Counted from the first letter of the stretch, positions 6,643 to 16,759 are shown. The stretch is DNA of 64,000 nucleotides from Sphingobacterium alkalisoli (GCF_005049105.1 NZ_SUKA01000007.1:186001-250000); one strand, 5' to 3'. Numbers and translations are program-made. The notes: a model not told the origin generated them from the sequence alone.

Positions 6643-9600
6643 ATGAAGTTACACCACTATTGCTTATTAGCGGGTGGATTGTGGGGGTGTATACATTTAC
6701 AGTCAAGTGCACATGGGCAACAGCTCGATTCACTGCGAGACACCTCTAAACAACCACTCCCCATTCGGGACACGCTGCTTCCAAAAGGAAGCACCCCTTC
6801 TACTCAAAGTCCTATTCAGGATAAAAGCAATCCTCGCTCGCATCAGCCATCCATTAATACCGACTCTTTGATTCAAGGGCAAGTGCTCAACGAAAATAGT
6901 TTGCCACTTAGAGCTGTTACTATCATCGCTATAAAGGGCAAAAGTGTGGTGGGAACAGATGATCAGGGCAAATTCTCGATCGCGGTAGCGGCACAAGATT
7001 CAATCGAAGCCAACATGATGGGCTACGAACGTGCTGTCATAGCTGTCGGTCAAAAAAAAGAAGTCGTCATTCGCATGGTTCCTTCTGTAGCTCAGAAAAT
7101 TGACGAAGTCGTCGTGATCGGATATGGAACTGCACTTAAGAAAAATTTAACCGGAGCGGTCAGTTCATTAAAAGGTTCAGCATTCCAACAACAGGCCATC
7201 ACCAATGGAGAAGAGGGTATTGCCGGAAAGATAGCCGGGGTACGTGTTAGTCAAACCTCTGGTGTACCTGGTTCGGCCATGAATATCAAGATACGAGGCC
7301 TTAATTCCATCACGGCATCCAGCACACCGTTGTACGTAATAGATGGTCTGCCTCAATCACATATGCGAAATGTCAATCCTCGTGACATCGCCTCCATAGA
7401 AGTGCTAAAAGATGCATCTGCCGCTGCCATCTATGGATCCCGTGGTGGAAATGGGGTAATCGTGGTCACCACTAGATCAGGTTCTGCAGGCCACCTACAG
7501 TTAGATTTTAACAGCTATGCCGGTTATCAAACGGTGGATAAAAAGCTGCCCATGATGAATACCGAAGAGTATACGAATTATATTCGCTTTGTTAGGAACG
7601 AGCGGTTCCGACTTACAGGGGGAGATCTGTCCGCTCCCATCAGTAGTCGGCCCGAAGCCTTTCAGTATCCCGATTCATACGCTAATCCCAGTTCACTTCC
7701 CAACAACAACTGGCAAGATCTAGTTTACAGAAATGCATCCATGCAAAATTATGATCTTAATGTATCTGGAGGGGGCGAGATCGGAACATTCAATATATCG
7801 GGAGGCTATCTTAAACAAGATGGTGTAATGCGATACACCGGCTTTGAAAGATATAACCTTCGAGCAAATACACATTTCCAGTTTAGCGAAAAATTCAACA
7901 TAGGCGCCAACCTAGCTGCTGCTTTCAGCCGTCAACAGGATCCGGTTACCGAGGGAAAAGAGAGCAACGCACATTATGCTATTGTCATGCCTCCCGTGGT
8001 AGAGCAAGATCAGAACACCGAACGTACAGGTTACTCGCAAGCACATACTTTTGTTAATCCACTGATCCGTCTGCAGGAAATGACAGCCAATGGCAAAGGA
8101 AATAACATACACATCAATACATTCGCCGAGTACCGACCCATAACGAGCCTCAGACTACGAACCCAACTTGGATACAATTACCACAATTCAACATACAATG
8201 AGTTTATTCCATTCAACGTGAATAAAGGTGTGCAGGCACAAGGGATGGCCACCAACCGCAACTCATTCAACATGAGTATACAGAACACAGTCTCCTACAC
8301 ACCGGATCTCGGCAGCAACCACTACCTCGATGTCTTGGCAGGACAGAGTTTTGAGAGAAATAACGAGGAATATATGGCAGCGGGAGGGAACGGATTTCCT
8401 AACGATCTACTCCCTTGGCTAAATAATGCTTCTATTCCGACGTTAGCAACGTCCAATGCCACGACAAATAGTATAGCGTCTTATTTCGGCAGGGTACAAT
8501 ATCATCTAATGGATCGCTACCTTATATCAGCTTCCGCCCGCTACGACGGATCTTCGCGGTTCGGTCAAAACCATAAATGGGGGTTATTTCCTTCCCTATC
8601 TGCGGGCTGGAAAATAAATGAGGAAAATTTCCTAAAAGATGTAGAACAAATTTCATTACTCAAAGTACGCGCTTCGTGGGGACTAGCCGGTAATGATAGA
8701 ATTGGCGATTACGAACATATCGCTTTACTTGCCGCACAAAATTACAATCTTAACGGAGAAGTTTTTAATGGCCTCGTCCCATCCACTATCCCCAATGATG
8801 ATTTAAGTTGGGAAAAGACAACATCAACCAACATAGGTCTCGATCTCTTCATGTTTACAGACCGCTTACAATTCACGGCAGATGCATACCTCAATAATAC
8901 CACGGATTTGCTACTGAGCGTGCCCACGACTAGACTATCTGGATTTTCATCCATTCGAAAAAACATTGGAAAAGTAGAAAATAAGGGATTGGAATTCCAG
9001 CTAGCTTCTACTAACATCCAAAAATCTTCGTTTACTTGGACCTCCAATCTCAATTTTTCATTAAACAGAAATAAAGTAGTGGATTTGGGTACCCAAACCA
9101 GTTCTATTATCGTCAACACATGGGGTGCAGATGCGTTCATCACCCAGGTAGGTCATCCCATAGGTAGCTATTATATGTACAAAACAGATGGATTATTAAT
9201 GCCCGGAGATTTTAATGACCAGGGAAATGCAACAGTTCCCATTGCCTCAGGACAAATCGAAGGGAATGTGAAAATTGTCGATGCAAATGGCGACGGCATC
9301 ATCAACACCCAAGATCAAGTAGTCCTCGGAAACAATCAACCCAGCTTCCTGTATGGGATAAGCAACAATATCACCTTTAGAGGCTTTGAATTCAGCTTTG
9401 ATTTACAGGGGTCTAAAGGGGGTAAGATTTTTTATCAGGGTCGCAGAGGATTCGATAACGGTGTGGGCGATGGTAGTAATCAATATCAACGATGGCTATA
9501 CTCTTATAAAACCACGGAGATGGAGGCCTCCATCCCATCAGGTGCCAATATGGAATGGGACGGGACAACACCCAATCAGTTTGGTGTTAATCCGGTTTAT

Positions 9601-9867
9601 AACGACACCTGGTTATATGATGCATCTTTCTTACGGATCCGTAATATTACTCTGGGATACAACTTCGAAGAAAATATACTACAGCAATTACGGATCAGTA
9701 AAGCCAGAATCTACCTTATGGCAGATAACCCATATACCTTTACCAAGTATCCCGGAGCTAATCCCGAAGCTAACAACGGTGGTAACGAAAGTACATCTGC
9801 CGGTGTAGATTACGGTTCCTATCCCATATCACGAAGATTTACATTTGGTATCCAACTCATTTTTTAA
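6643..9867 (+). CDS. SusC/RagA-type TonB-dependent transporter
   Basis: This is a 1074-residue outer-membrane transporter. After a signal peptide (about residues 1-25) comes an unusual Ser/Pro/Asp-rich linker to about residue 75. It is followed by a carboxypeptidase-regulatory-like domain (about 78-148), the TonB-box motif DEVVVIGYG (about 154-162), the plug (SQTSGVPG, YVIDGLP, VLKDASAAAIYG) and a beta-barrel ending in FTFGIQLIF. No STN domain is present, so it should not signal through a FecR, and none lies beside it. The partner SusD gene begins two bases after the stop. The substrate is unknown, although the convergent uronate-glycan locus may use the same or a related glycan. Confidence 0.95.
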   Translation: MKLHHYCLLAGGLWGCIHLQSSAHGQQLDSLRDTSKQPLPIRDTLLPKGSTPSTQSPIQDKSNPRSHQPSINTDSLIQGQVLNENSLPLRAVTIIAIKGKSVVGTDDQGKFSIAVAAQDSIEANMMGYERAVIAVGQKKEVVIRMVPSVAQKIDEVVVIGYGTALKKNLTGAVSSLKGSAFQQQAITNGEEGIAGKIAGVRVSQTSGVPGSAMNIKIRGLNSITASSTPLYVIDGLPQSHMRNVNPRDIASIEVLKDASAAAIYGSRGGNGVIVVTTRSGSAGHLQLDFNSYAGYQTVDKKLPMMNTEEYTNYIRFVRNERFRLTGGDLSAPISSRPEAFQYPDSYANPSSLPNNNWQDLVYRNASMQNYDLNVSGGGEIGTFNISGGYLKQDGVMRYTGFERYNLRANTHFQFSEKFNIGANLAAAFSRQQDPVTEGKESNAHYAIVMPPVVEQDQNTERTGYSQAHTFVNPLIRLQEMTANGKGNNIHINTFAEYRPITSLRLRTQLGYNYHNSTYNEFIPFNVNKGVQAQGMATNRNSFNMSIQNTVSYTPDLGSNHYLDVLAGQSFERNNEEYMAAGGNGFPNDLLPWLNNASIPTLATSNATTNSIASYFGRVQYHLMDRYLISASARYDGSSRFGQNHKWGLFPSLSAGWKINEENFLKDVEQISLLKVRASWGLAGNDRIGDYEHIALLAAQNYNLNGEVFNGLVPSTIPNDDLSWEKTTSTNIGLDLFMFTDRLQFTADAYLNNTTDLLLSVPTTRLSGFSSIRKNIGKVENKGLEFQLASTNIQKSSFTWTSNLNFSLNRNKVVDLGTQTSSIIVNTWGADAFITQVGHPIGSYYMYKTDGLLMPGDFNDQGNATVPIASGQIEGNVKIVDANGDGIINTQDQVVLGNNQPSFLYGISNNITFRGFEFSFDLQGSKGGKIFYQGRRGFDNGVGDGSNQYQRWLYSYKTTEMEASIPSGANMEWDGTTPNQFGVNPVYNDTWLYDASFLRIRNITLGYNFEENILQQLRISKARIYLMADNPYTFTKYPGANPEANNGGNESTSAGVDYGSYPISRRFTFGIQLIF

Positions 9868-9869
9868 CA

Positions 9870-11336
9870 ATGAAGAACACATCAAGAACATATAAGACAT
9901 TGCTTATCGTCATGTTGACTACCATCGGATTAATGAGCTGCAACAAGGATATTGACCTCGCTCCGGAGTCCAATTATAACGCAAAGGACTTTTACAAATC
10001 CGAAAATGACTTTACACTTGCTATCGCTGGTACATATGGCGGATTACGCGGCATACATAGTTACCAATATCCTATTGTAGTTGAAAGCCTCAGTGACAAT
10101 ATCAGTACCTCTACGAACAACCCCTATACACGTCTTACGCTTAACGATGGTGATGCAAATGTGCTATCTCTATGGTCGGCATACTGGACCATTATCAACC
10201 GTACCAATAATATCTTAGATCAGATTGATGGCGGCGAGTTCTCTACACCCGCCCTACAAGATCGTATAAAGGGAGAGGCGTTATTCATTCGTGGATTCTG
10301 TTATTTCCAACTGGGGTGGCTATTTGGTGGCGTTCCACTAGTAGATCATGTCACTCCCGAGCATGAATTGCTTCAGCTTACGCGCACCTCCCAAGCGGAA
10401 ACCTTCGCTTTCGCTGCACAGAATCTAGAGGCAGCAACAACACTTCTTCCAGAAGAAAACACAGGTGGAAACCTGGGAAGGGCAACAAAATTTTCAGCCC
10501 TCGGTTTACTCGGGCGCTTACATTTATTTACCAAGGACTACAATAAAGCCAAAGAAGCACTTTCCCTCGTTATTCAATCGGAAAATTACGATATGTACCC
10601 CGACTATAAAGACTGTTTTTTAAACACGGAAGATAATGGTATTGAACATGTTTTCCAGATTCAATACACTGAAGGGTTGATCAATCAAGGTAATCCGTTG
10701 GTGTATACATTGGTTCCGGAAAACATCCGATCAGCCCAATTCCCCAGTGGCGGACGGTCATTGTGGCTTGCCGTTTCCAATGATCTATATGAAGCTTATG
10801 AAGAAGGCGATCTACGTCGTGATATCACGATCCAAAAAGGGTACGTTACCAGTAGCAATGTTACAGATGAAAACACATTACTCTATGTCAAATATGCACA
10901 CGGGACGGTCCCAGGATTGCCAGAAGACAATGACGTTAATCTCTCCGTTGTACGATATACAGACGTCTTATTGATGTATGCTGAAAGCTTAAATGAACTG
11001 GAATATGAAGCAGATGGTGAGGCGCTATCCATCTTAAACGCCGTACGCGAGCGGGCAGATCTAGATTTTTACGATCCCTCCGATCTCACGACACAAGATC
11101 AATTCCGCGAAGCATTATTCAAAGAACGCCGTGTCGAGTTTGCCTGCGAATTCTTTCGCTGGTTTGATCTAATACGCCAAGGTCGCGATACAACTTCTTC
11201 CATCATGACCAATTTTCTCAATCGCACCGATGAAGGCAGCGGTACCTATTTGTTTGATGATAAATTTATGTTATTGCCAATTCCTGCTGCCGAAAGACAA
11301 GTAAACAATAGCTTGGAGCCCAATCCAGGCTATTAA
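9870..11336 (+). CDS. SusD/RagB-type outer-membrane lipoprotein
   Basis: This 488-residue protein has a lipoprotein signal ending LMSCNKD, so Cys24 is the likely lipidated residue. It carries the helical RagB/SusD fold with TPR-like repeats, including IKGEALFIRGFCYFQLGWLF and the C-terminal RRVEFACEFFRWFDLIRQG. It caps the SusC barrel on the cell surface and captures the glycan or peptide. It is the last gene of a two-gene operon, ending seven bases before a strong terminator stem. Confidence 0.93.
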   Translation: MKNTSRTYKTLLIVMLTTIGLMSCNKDIDLAPESNYNAKDFYKSENDFTLAIAGTYGGLRGIHSYQYPIVVESLSDNISTSTNNPYTRLTLNDGDANVLSLWSAYWTIINRTNNILDQIDGGEFSTPALQDRIKGEALFIRGFCYFQLGWLFGGVPLVDHVTPEHELLQLTRTSQAETFAFAAQNLEAATTLLPEENTGGNLGRATKFSALGLLGRLHLFTKDYNKAKEALSLVIQSENYDMYPDYKDCFLNTEDNGIEHVFQIQYTEGLINQGNPLVYTLVPENIRSAQFPSGGRSLWLAVSNDLYEAYEEGDLRRDITIQKGYVTSSNVTDENTLLYVKYAHGTVPGLPEDNDVNLSVVRYTDVLLMYAESLNELEYEADGEALSILNAVRERADLDFYDPSDLTTQDQFREALFKERRVEFACEFFRWFDLIRQGRDTTSSIMTNFLNRTDEGSGTYLFDDKFMLLPIPAAERQVNNSLEPNPGY

Positions 11337-11342
11337 TTCCTA

Positions 11343-11388
11343 AAAGATCACGGAGCTGTTTTATTGTTGATACAGCTCCGTGATCTTT
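11343..11388. terminator. bidirectional terminator between convergent operons
   Basis: A perfect 17-bp stem (AAAGATCACGGAGCTGT and its complement) encloses a 12-base loop. It ends with A-rich and T-rich flanks. It lies between the rightward susD gene and the end of the leftward catabolic operon and should serve both. Confidence 0.85.
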
Positions 11389-11489
11389 GGCTAACATGCT
11401 TGGTGAGAAAACCTCCTTCTTCCAACCATACATGCAAATTACTCTTCTACGGATTCCTTTAGTAAATGCTTAAATCGATTCTTTACTTA

Positions 11490-13442
11490 TTACAAAGGAA
11501 GGTACCTCCAAAGTTCTGTTTTATTTCTAAAATATAGGTATCCCTTATTATCCATAGTCAACAAACTAGCCCCATTATGTAAAAATGAAATCATTTTGCT
11601 TTTGCTATCTACCTTAAAGAACTTGTTCGACACTGTACCATAGACATCCCCAGAAGGATGTAACACTAAAAAAGCACTTCTCCATATATGGGATCCCATT
11701 GGCTTATGTTCATACAGATCAATAGATTCTACTACCTTATTACGATTCGTATCATAAATAAACAACTTACCACCAGCCACGCCCCATAGGCGACGATCTG
11801 GTCCTTCAATCAACCCCGTAATTGCAGGTGCTCCCTCTACCGGGATACAAACCTGTTCAATCGAATTTAGGTCGGGATTCCAAACGCAAAGCACGGCCTC
11901 TTCAGTCGAAGGTTTTACGCCCAAACCTCCCGAAATAGTGGTACCAATCCATACCTTGCGGTCCTTATAAACCATACTACTAATGGCTTGATCTTTCAGC
12001 GGTACACCATGCGAAAGCAAAAGATCCTTCTCTCGATCAAATTCTACCAGCGCACCTCCCAACAAGCCGTACTCTGGGATCATTCCAAAGTACAGCTTAT
12101 TTCTATCTTCAGCAGCAACCAAAGCAAAAGAACGTCCCTGTCCCTCTATTTCTCCGAGCCTTTGTGGATTTCCCTGCATAGGCATCCACGCTTTACGGGT
12201 ATCATATCGGTAAAACCTCCCCTTCGGATAAATACCAAAAAACAATTCACTGCCGAAGGCCACCATACCTTCCGTCTGATCCAAACCCTTCCATTCCATG
12301 CTTATCCCAGATTCTGGATCATACGTCGCATGGCCTCCTGCCAGATACCCTCCCATCCAAATTTTATTATCCGGCCCGAAAAGCAAGGCATTAATGGGGA
12401 TTGGCTGTCCAGGGATTTCCAAAGCTGTTACTATTGCGTTCTGGGTATTAAAATTGTACGCAAAAAGCTCACCGTGGGCATTAAGCACATACAAACTATC
12501 CTTCCAGCACGACAATGCATTAGCAGATCCGACCTCTTTCCGAAGAATTTTCGATGTACGGATGGATTTCGAGGGATCAAACATTTTTAAGTTTCCCCCA
12601 GAGGTATAATACACATTATTGGCATTAGATGCTAATGCTTTCATATCCATGCTATCGATTTCCTGCTCAAATCTTTCCGTTTTAAGGTTATATACCAAAG
12701 TTTCCCTTCCTGACGTAAGAAGTGCAAATAGGCGATCTGCGCCGTCTGCTGCAGGCACAATCTCCAAACCATAAACAAATTCCTTCGTACCATATTCCGC
12801 TGGCAGCAGTTCTTTTTTTTCTGCCGTCCGCGGATTCAACTGTAAAAGATGAGCGTGCGATCCGACTCCGACATACAATTTATCAGTATTTTTATGATAT
12901 GCCAAACTGCGCACATAGTTTTCCGATGCAACAATCGGCCCGTTTCCCACATCCGAAAAACCCTCACGTGGATGGTATCGAAATACCCTACAACCGGGAT
13001 ACGTTGCACCAAACACCTCGCCGTCCTTTCCTACCGCCAGATTCCACACATACGTCTCTCCCGGCAATGCTTGCCCTAAATTTTCAACGATTTGCGTACC
13101 AGGGCGGTGTCGAAATAAAATACCGCTTGCACCAGGAATATACAAGTATCCGTCATCGGTAAAAGCAAGATCCCACGCGCCGTCCGTATTCGGCAACGGT
13201 TGATTCACCAAGAGCTTCTTTGTGATCAAATCGTATCCCAAAAGGTAAGCAGGTTCGCCACGTACGACGGTATAGACGTAATCCCTTCCAGCCACATCAT
13301 GCAAAAACAGGCTTCCTTGAATCATGTTTGCGGTAAGCTGAGTCCCTAAATTTTCAAACCGACCAGCTTCTTTTTCCTGCGACCTAGTTTCATCACAAAC
13401 AAAGCAGGTAAATAAGATAAAAAATATTACGCTGTAGTACAT
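11490..13442 (-). CDS. secreted beta-propeller protein
   Basis: This 650-residue protein has a hydrophobic N-terminal signal and repeating blades of about 45-60 residues of the type VWNLAVGKDGEVFG, VRSLAYHKNTDKLYVGVGS and VYGLEIVPA. They indicate a multi-bladed propeller of the PQQ-like/YVTN type. No catalytic motif is recognisable by eye. Several propeller families are polysaccharide lyases, and the GH88 gene in this locus needs a lyase partner, so an exported lyase or a glycan-binding protein are both possible. It is the last gene of the leftward operon, with only two bases separating it from the DHDPS-type gene. Confidence 0.75.
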   Translation of the reverse strand: MYYSVIFFILFTCFVCDETRSQEKEAGRFENLGTQLTANMIQGSLFLHDVAGRDYVYTVVRGEPAYLLGYDLITKKLLVNQPLPNTDGAWDLAFTDDGYLYIPGASGILFRHRPGTQIVENLGQALPGETYVWNLAVGKDGEVFGATYPGCRVFRYHPREGFSDVGNGPIVASENYVRSLAYHKNTDKLYVGVGSHAHLLQLNPRTAEKKELLPAEYGTKEFVYGLEIVPAADGADRLFALLTSGRETLVYNLKTERFEQEIDSMDMKALASNANNVYYTSGGNLKMFDPSKSIRTSKILRKEVGSANALSCWKDSLYVLNAHGELFAYNFNTQNAIVTALEIPGQPIPINALLFGPDNKIWMGGYLAGGHATYDPESGISMEWKGLDQTEGMVAFGSELFFGIYPKGRFYRYDTRKAWMPMQGNPQRLGEIEGQGRSFALVAAEDRNKLYFGMIPEYGLLGGALVEFDREKDLLLSHGVPLKDQAISSMVYKDRKVWIGTTISGGLGVKPSTEEAVLCVWNPDLNSIEQVCIPVEGAPAITGLIEGPDRRLWGVAGGKLFIYDTNRNKVVESIDLYEHKPMGSHIWRSAFLVLHPSGDVYGTVSNKFFKVDSKSKMISFLHNGASLLTMDNKGYLYFRNKTELWRYLPL

Positions 13443-13444
13443 AG

Positions 13445-14506
13445 TTATTCATTTTCAACTAAAAAATCTTTCACAAATAGATCGTCATGCAGATGCGGAT
13501 ACGCATTATATACCCGATCAATTTCTTCCAACTGTCCCGGAGACAGATCTTCATCGGGATTAAGGCACCATCTTCCGACTAATAACCCTTGCCTACGCAA
13601 CACCTCATGTATCCCGGGAATACAACCGTGAAAACCATGTCTAGGATCGAACAATGCTGCATTGACATCGGTTATTTGTATTCCCCGGGCAAGAAGTTCG
13701 TCTGCTATCCCTGCCGTCTTTTGCGAGCGATAATGCTGAATTTCCGCCATTAATTCCACTGCTTTATGTGTCCACACTGCCCAATGCCCAAGCAAGCCAC
13801 CTCTAAAACCGATCTCTACCGGGGTATTATCCACATCAAAACGATAAGGTGTCAATAGATCGGCGACAATATTGTCGTCATTTCCGGTATACATTGCGAT
13901 ATCCATTCGACGACTAGAGTGCGCGACGGCACGCATTACATCTAACGTTTGATAGCGATTGAAGGAGGCACATTTTATCGCCTCTACATTTTCAATTTCT
14001 GCAAATTCTCTCCAAAAATCGTAGCTAAACACCCGACCACCTACAGAAGGCTGTAGGTAGAAGCCAAATACCGGAATCACCTGTGCTACCATGCGTGTCC
14101 GTTTAAGGATGTCCTCTTCTGTCATTCCTTGAAGACCTCCCATACTCAGCAATCCCATATCATATCCGTATTTACGTGCTAAGCTTGCTTCTGTCAATGC
14201 CTGCTCTGTAGGTCCGCAGATTCCGGCTATTTTGATAAAAGGTGCTTTCTTTTCAAAGCGCTCCACTTCCTCTGCCGCCCATTGCAATACTGTTTCTAAA
14301 AGATTGATTTTTGGATCTCTAATTTCAAACTGAGTGGAATGCACCCCTACTGCGATACCACCGGCTCCCGTGGCCAAGTAATACCGCGTCAATCGACGTT
14401 GGCGTTGTTCATCTATATTTCTTTCGGCATCCAAGGCTAAAGGATGTGCTGGAATCACCGTCCCCCGGAGCAAGTGTTCCTTAATTGTTACGTCTAGCTT
14501 ATCCAT
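13445..14506 (-). CDS. DHDPS/N-acetylneuraminate lyase superfamily aldolase
   Basis: This 353-residue cytoplasmic TIM-barrel protein has the superfamily start GTVIPAHPLALD. Its likely Schiff-base lysine is about residue 178 (VEAIKCASFNRY) and its likely catalytic tyrosine about residue 150 (FGFYLQPSVGG). Members cleave or form 2-keto acids, such as 2-keto-3-deoxy-aldonates, to pyruvate and an aldehyde. It is longer than classic DapA (about 290 residues) and is not near lysine biosynthesis genes. Its ATG overlaps the SDR stop codon as TAATG. In this operon it is probably the final aldolase of an oxidative sugar or uronate pathway; the substrate is inferred. Confidence 0.8.
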   Translation of the reverse strand: MDKLDVTIKEHLLRGTVIPAHPLALDAERNIDEQRQRRLTRYYLATGAGGIAVGVHSTQFEIRDPKINLLETVLQWAAEEVERFEKKAPFIKIAGICGPTEQALTEASLARKYGYDMGLLSMGGLQGMTEEDILKRTRMVAQVIPVFGFYLQPSVGGRVFSYDFWREFAEIENVEAIKCASFNRYQTLDVMRAVAHSSRRMDIAMYTGNDDNIVADLLTPYRFDVDNTPVEIGFRGGLLGHWAVWTHKAVELMAEIQHYRSQKTAGIADELLARGIQITDVNAALFDPRHGFHGCIPGIHEVLRRQGLLVGRWCLNPDEDLSPGQLEEIDRVYNAYPHLHDDLFVKDFLVENE

Positions 14507-15525
14507 TAAAATTTCCCTCCTCTCTCTTGAAAATGAGTTTCTTTATTCCATTCTTCGCCACCAAGGCGTAACCAACTTGCTGTGATATTTATGATTTCAC
14601 GAATAGAGAGCTTCGGATAGCCAAATAATCGATGGCAGTCCGATGCGTTGTTTAGCAATGCCGTTCTAGCAGGCTCGTTTACAAAAATCGGTTCAATATC
14701 AAACAAACGTCCAAATTCGTTGGCTAGCCAGACAATTCCTATCGTTTCTGGACCTGTCACATTTAAAATTCTAGCGGGATTACTCGTATGTAGCAATGAA
14801 CGTAGTGCAATCTCATTGGCGTCACCTTGCCAAATGACATTTACCATAGCTGTACTCAGATCTATGGGCTTGCCACGCAATACCGATTTAGCTATTTCCA
14901 TCACTACACCATAGCGAAAATCCACCGCATAATTCAATCGATAGATCAGCATATTGGTATGGTTTTTTTTTGAAAAGTAAGTTAAGATACGCTCCCTGCC
15001 CAAACACGATTGCGCATATTCGCCTATCGGCTCGGGAGTTGTATCTTCCGAAGCTCCTCCAGACACTGGACTCACAAAAGGCAATACATTCCCAGATGAT
15101 AAAGCCACAATATTCGATTTCTTGTAGCGGTCAGCCACCCTTCCGGGGAGGTAGGCGTTCATGGCCCAAGTGAAACTCTCATTACCCGAAGTACCAAATT
15201 TATGTCCCGCCAAATAGATTACATGGTCAGCATCCGGAAGACGCTGCAGCGACTCATCTTCCAATAAATCACATGATATGGTCTCTATCCCCGCTTCTTC
15301 TAATTCCGTTTTAGTTCGTGAGTCTGAAAAACGTGACACGCCAATTATACGTTTATTTACTCCAGCCGCTTGCGCCGCCCGTACGGCCAGTTTACCCATA
15401 CTGGGTCCCATCTTTCCCCCGATGCCGAGTAATAAAATATCACCCTCAATCTTCTTTATATCCTCAATAAGATCAACCGAAGGCTCGGTAAATCGTTGTT
15501 CTAATTCCTGCAATGTGTAATCCAT
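14506..15525 (-). CDS. NAD-dependent epimerase/dehydratase family (extended SDR)
   Basis: This 339-residue protein has an N-terminal Rossmann fold with GIGGKMG (about residues 35-41) as the dinucleotide loop. The active-site region reads GEYAQSCLGRERI: the usual YxxxK becomes Y-A-Q-S-C, so the catalytic lysine is replaced by cysteine. It may act as a non-classical oxidoreductase or dehydratase, or rely on another base. It lies between the transporter gene and the aldolase gene, so it probably converts the imported sugar acid. The SDR family is clear; the reaction is unknown. Confidence 0.8.
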   Translation of the reverse strand: MDYTLQELEQRFTEPSVDLIEDIKKIEGDILLLGIGGKMGPSMGKLAVRAAQAAGVNKRIIGVSRFSDSRTKTELEEAGIETISCDLLEDESLQRLPDADHVIYLAGHKFGTSGNESFTWAMNAYLPGRVADRYKKSNIVALSSGNVLPFVSPVSGGASEDTTPEPIGEYAQSCLGRERILTYFSKKNHTNMLIYRLNYAVDFRYGVVMEIAKSVLRGKPIDLSTAMVNVIWQGDANEIALRSLLHTSNPARILNVTGPETIGIVWLANEFGRLFDIEPIFVNEPARTALLNNASDCHRLFGYPKLSIREIINITASWLRLGGEEWNKETHFQERGGKF

Positions 15526-15541
15526 AGCTGTTTTAAAATTT

Positions 15542-16759
15542 TTATTTAATAAACATATTGTAAAAATTATAGACTGCTAAACCAGTCAAACAAAGTAAGC
15601 CGACAAAACCGCTTATCTTTTGAAATTGGGAATTCCTATTATCCTTCATAATTGAACTATCGTTTGCAACGCTAAACATCATATATCCAATAAAAGGCAC
15701 CAAAAAAATCGTGATACTTTGCGCCAGAACAATGAGCTGAAGTGGTAATCCTCCAAATAGAATCGCTACACTAGCCCCTATCAACATCACTAAAGCGATA
15801 CATATACGGCTTCCCAACGTATCCATTCCCTGTTTAAATCCTAGCGCGTCGGCAAGTAACGACCCACCAACCGTTGCATTCCCAACCAAAGACGAAAAAG
15901 ATGCCGCAAACAGTCCAGTCAGGAACACGCCGGAGGCATATCCACCAAACAGAGGCTGAAGGACATTCGCCATATCCATAGCACTTATCAATTGAATTTG
16001 CTTCGGATGCAGAATAGAGGCCGAACAAATCATAACGATCATACTCATAACACCCAACATGATAATACCTATTAAGCTTTTATCTTGATAAGCTCCTGTT
16101 GCTCGTGTCTTTTTTCTTTCCTGTACGAGATAAGACTGATAAAAGGCCCCGACAATAGAAAAACACGATGCCATGAAGGCAATGATCAATCCTTCTGAGC
16201 CCTCGGGTAGTGAGGGGATAGCACCTGCAGCGAGGAGCTCCAAATTAGGCTTCGCAAGAATAAGTGTGATGGTGAAAGATAAAAACATCAGGAGAACCAA
16301 AAATAGCATCAACCTCTCCAACACACGATAAAAAGAGCTAAAGAAAAGTAGTGATATCCCCATTATCGTAAATGCTATAATCCAAAGTTGGGGCGAAGTT
16401 TTTGTAGGCTCAGCGAGTGAAATACCTACACCGATTGCATTTCCGGCCTGAAAAGAAGCGGCAACCGAAAATATACCTATCCCTACGCATAATACCGCCC
16501 AACGTCCAAATTTGTTGCGAATCAGCTGTATCAGCGATTGCACATTGTGCATTCCGATACGACTTCCCATACCTGTAAATATGGCCATAAAAAAAATTGC
16601 TATCGGAACAATCCACACTAAGCTGTATCCATATGTAGCCCCCAACTTTGAGGTGATCGTCATCTTACTTGGTCCAAATACAACTGCAGCGATAATTATT
16701 CCTGGTATCAAGCTTTTCATCCACGTAGAGAGCGTAAACTTATTTCCCTTATTTTTCAT
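15542..16759 (-). CDS. Nramp-superfamily transporter lacking canonical metal ligands
   Basis: This 405-residue integral membrane protein has about 11 hydrophobic segments and the Nramp layout. The first helix holds FGPSKMT where Nramp metal transporters have DPGN. The sixth helix reads SIVGAFYQSYLVQE where they have an MPH-type motif. Both metal-binding signatures are therefore missing. Its position after a periplasmic sugar dehydrogenase and before two cytoplasmic sugar-acid enzymes suggests that it imports an organic acid or sugar rather than a metal. Its start overlaps the upstream stop as TAATG. Family membership is seen; substrate is inferred. Confidence 0.78.
   Translation of the reverse strand: MKNKGNKFTLSTWMKSLIPGIIIAAVVFGPSKMTITSKLGATYGYSLVWIVPIAIFFMAIFTGMGSRIGMHNVQSLIQLIRNKFGRWAVLCVGIGIFSVAASFQAGNAIGVGISLAEPTKTSPQLWIIAFTIMGISLLFFSSFYRVLERLMLFLVLLMFLSFTITLILAKPNLELLAAGAIPSLPEGSEGLIIAFMASCFSIVGAFYQSYLVQERKKTRATGAYQDKSLIGIIMLGVMSMIVMICSASILHPKQIQLISAMDMANVLQPLFGGYASGVFLTGLFAASFSSLVGNATVGGSLLADALGFKQGMDTLGSRICIALVMLIGASVAILFGGLPLQLIVLAQSITIFLVPFIGYMMFSVANDSSIMKDNRNSQFQKISGFVGLLCLTGLAVYNFYNMFIK

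Noticed and set aside
12722-13162. Long rightward frames inside the propeller gene
   Set aside because: They are antisense shadows of a gene with clear protein repeats and have no family match.
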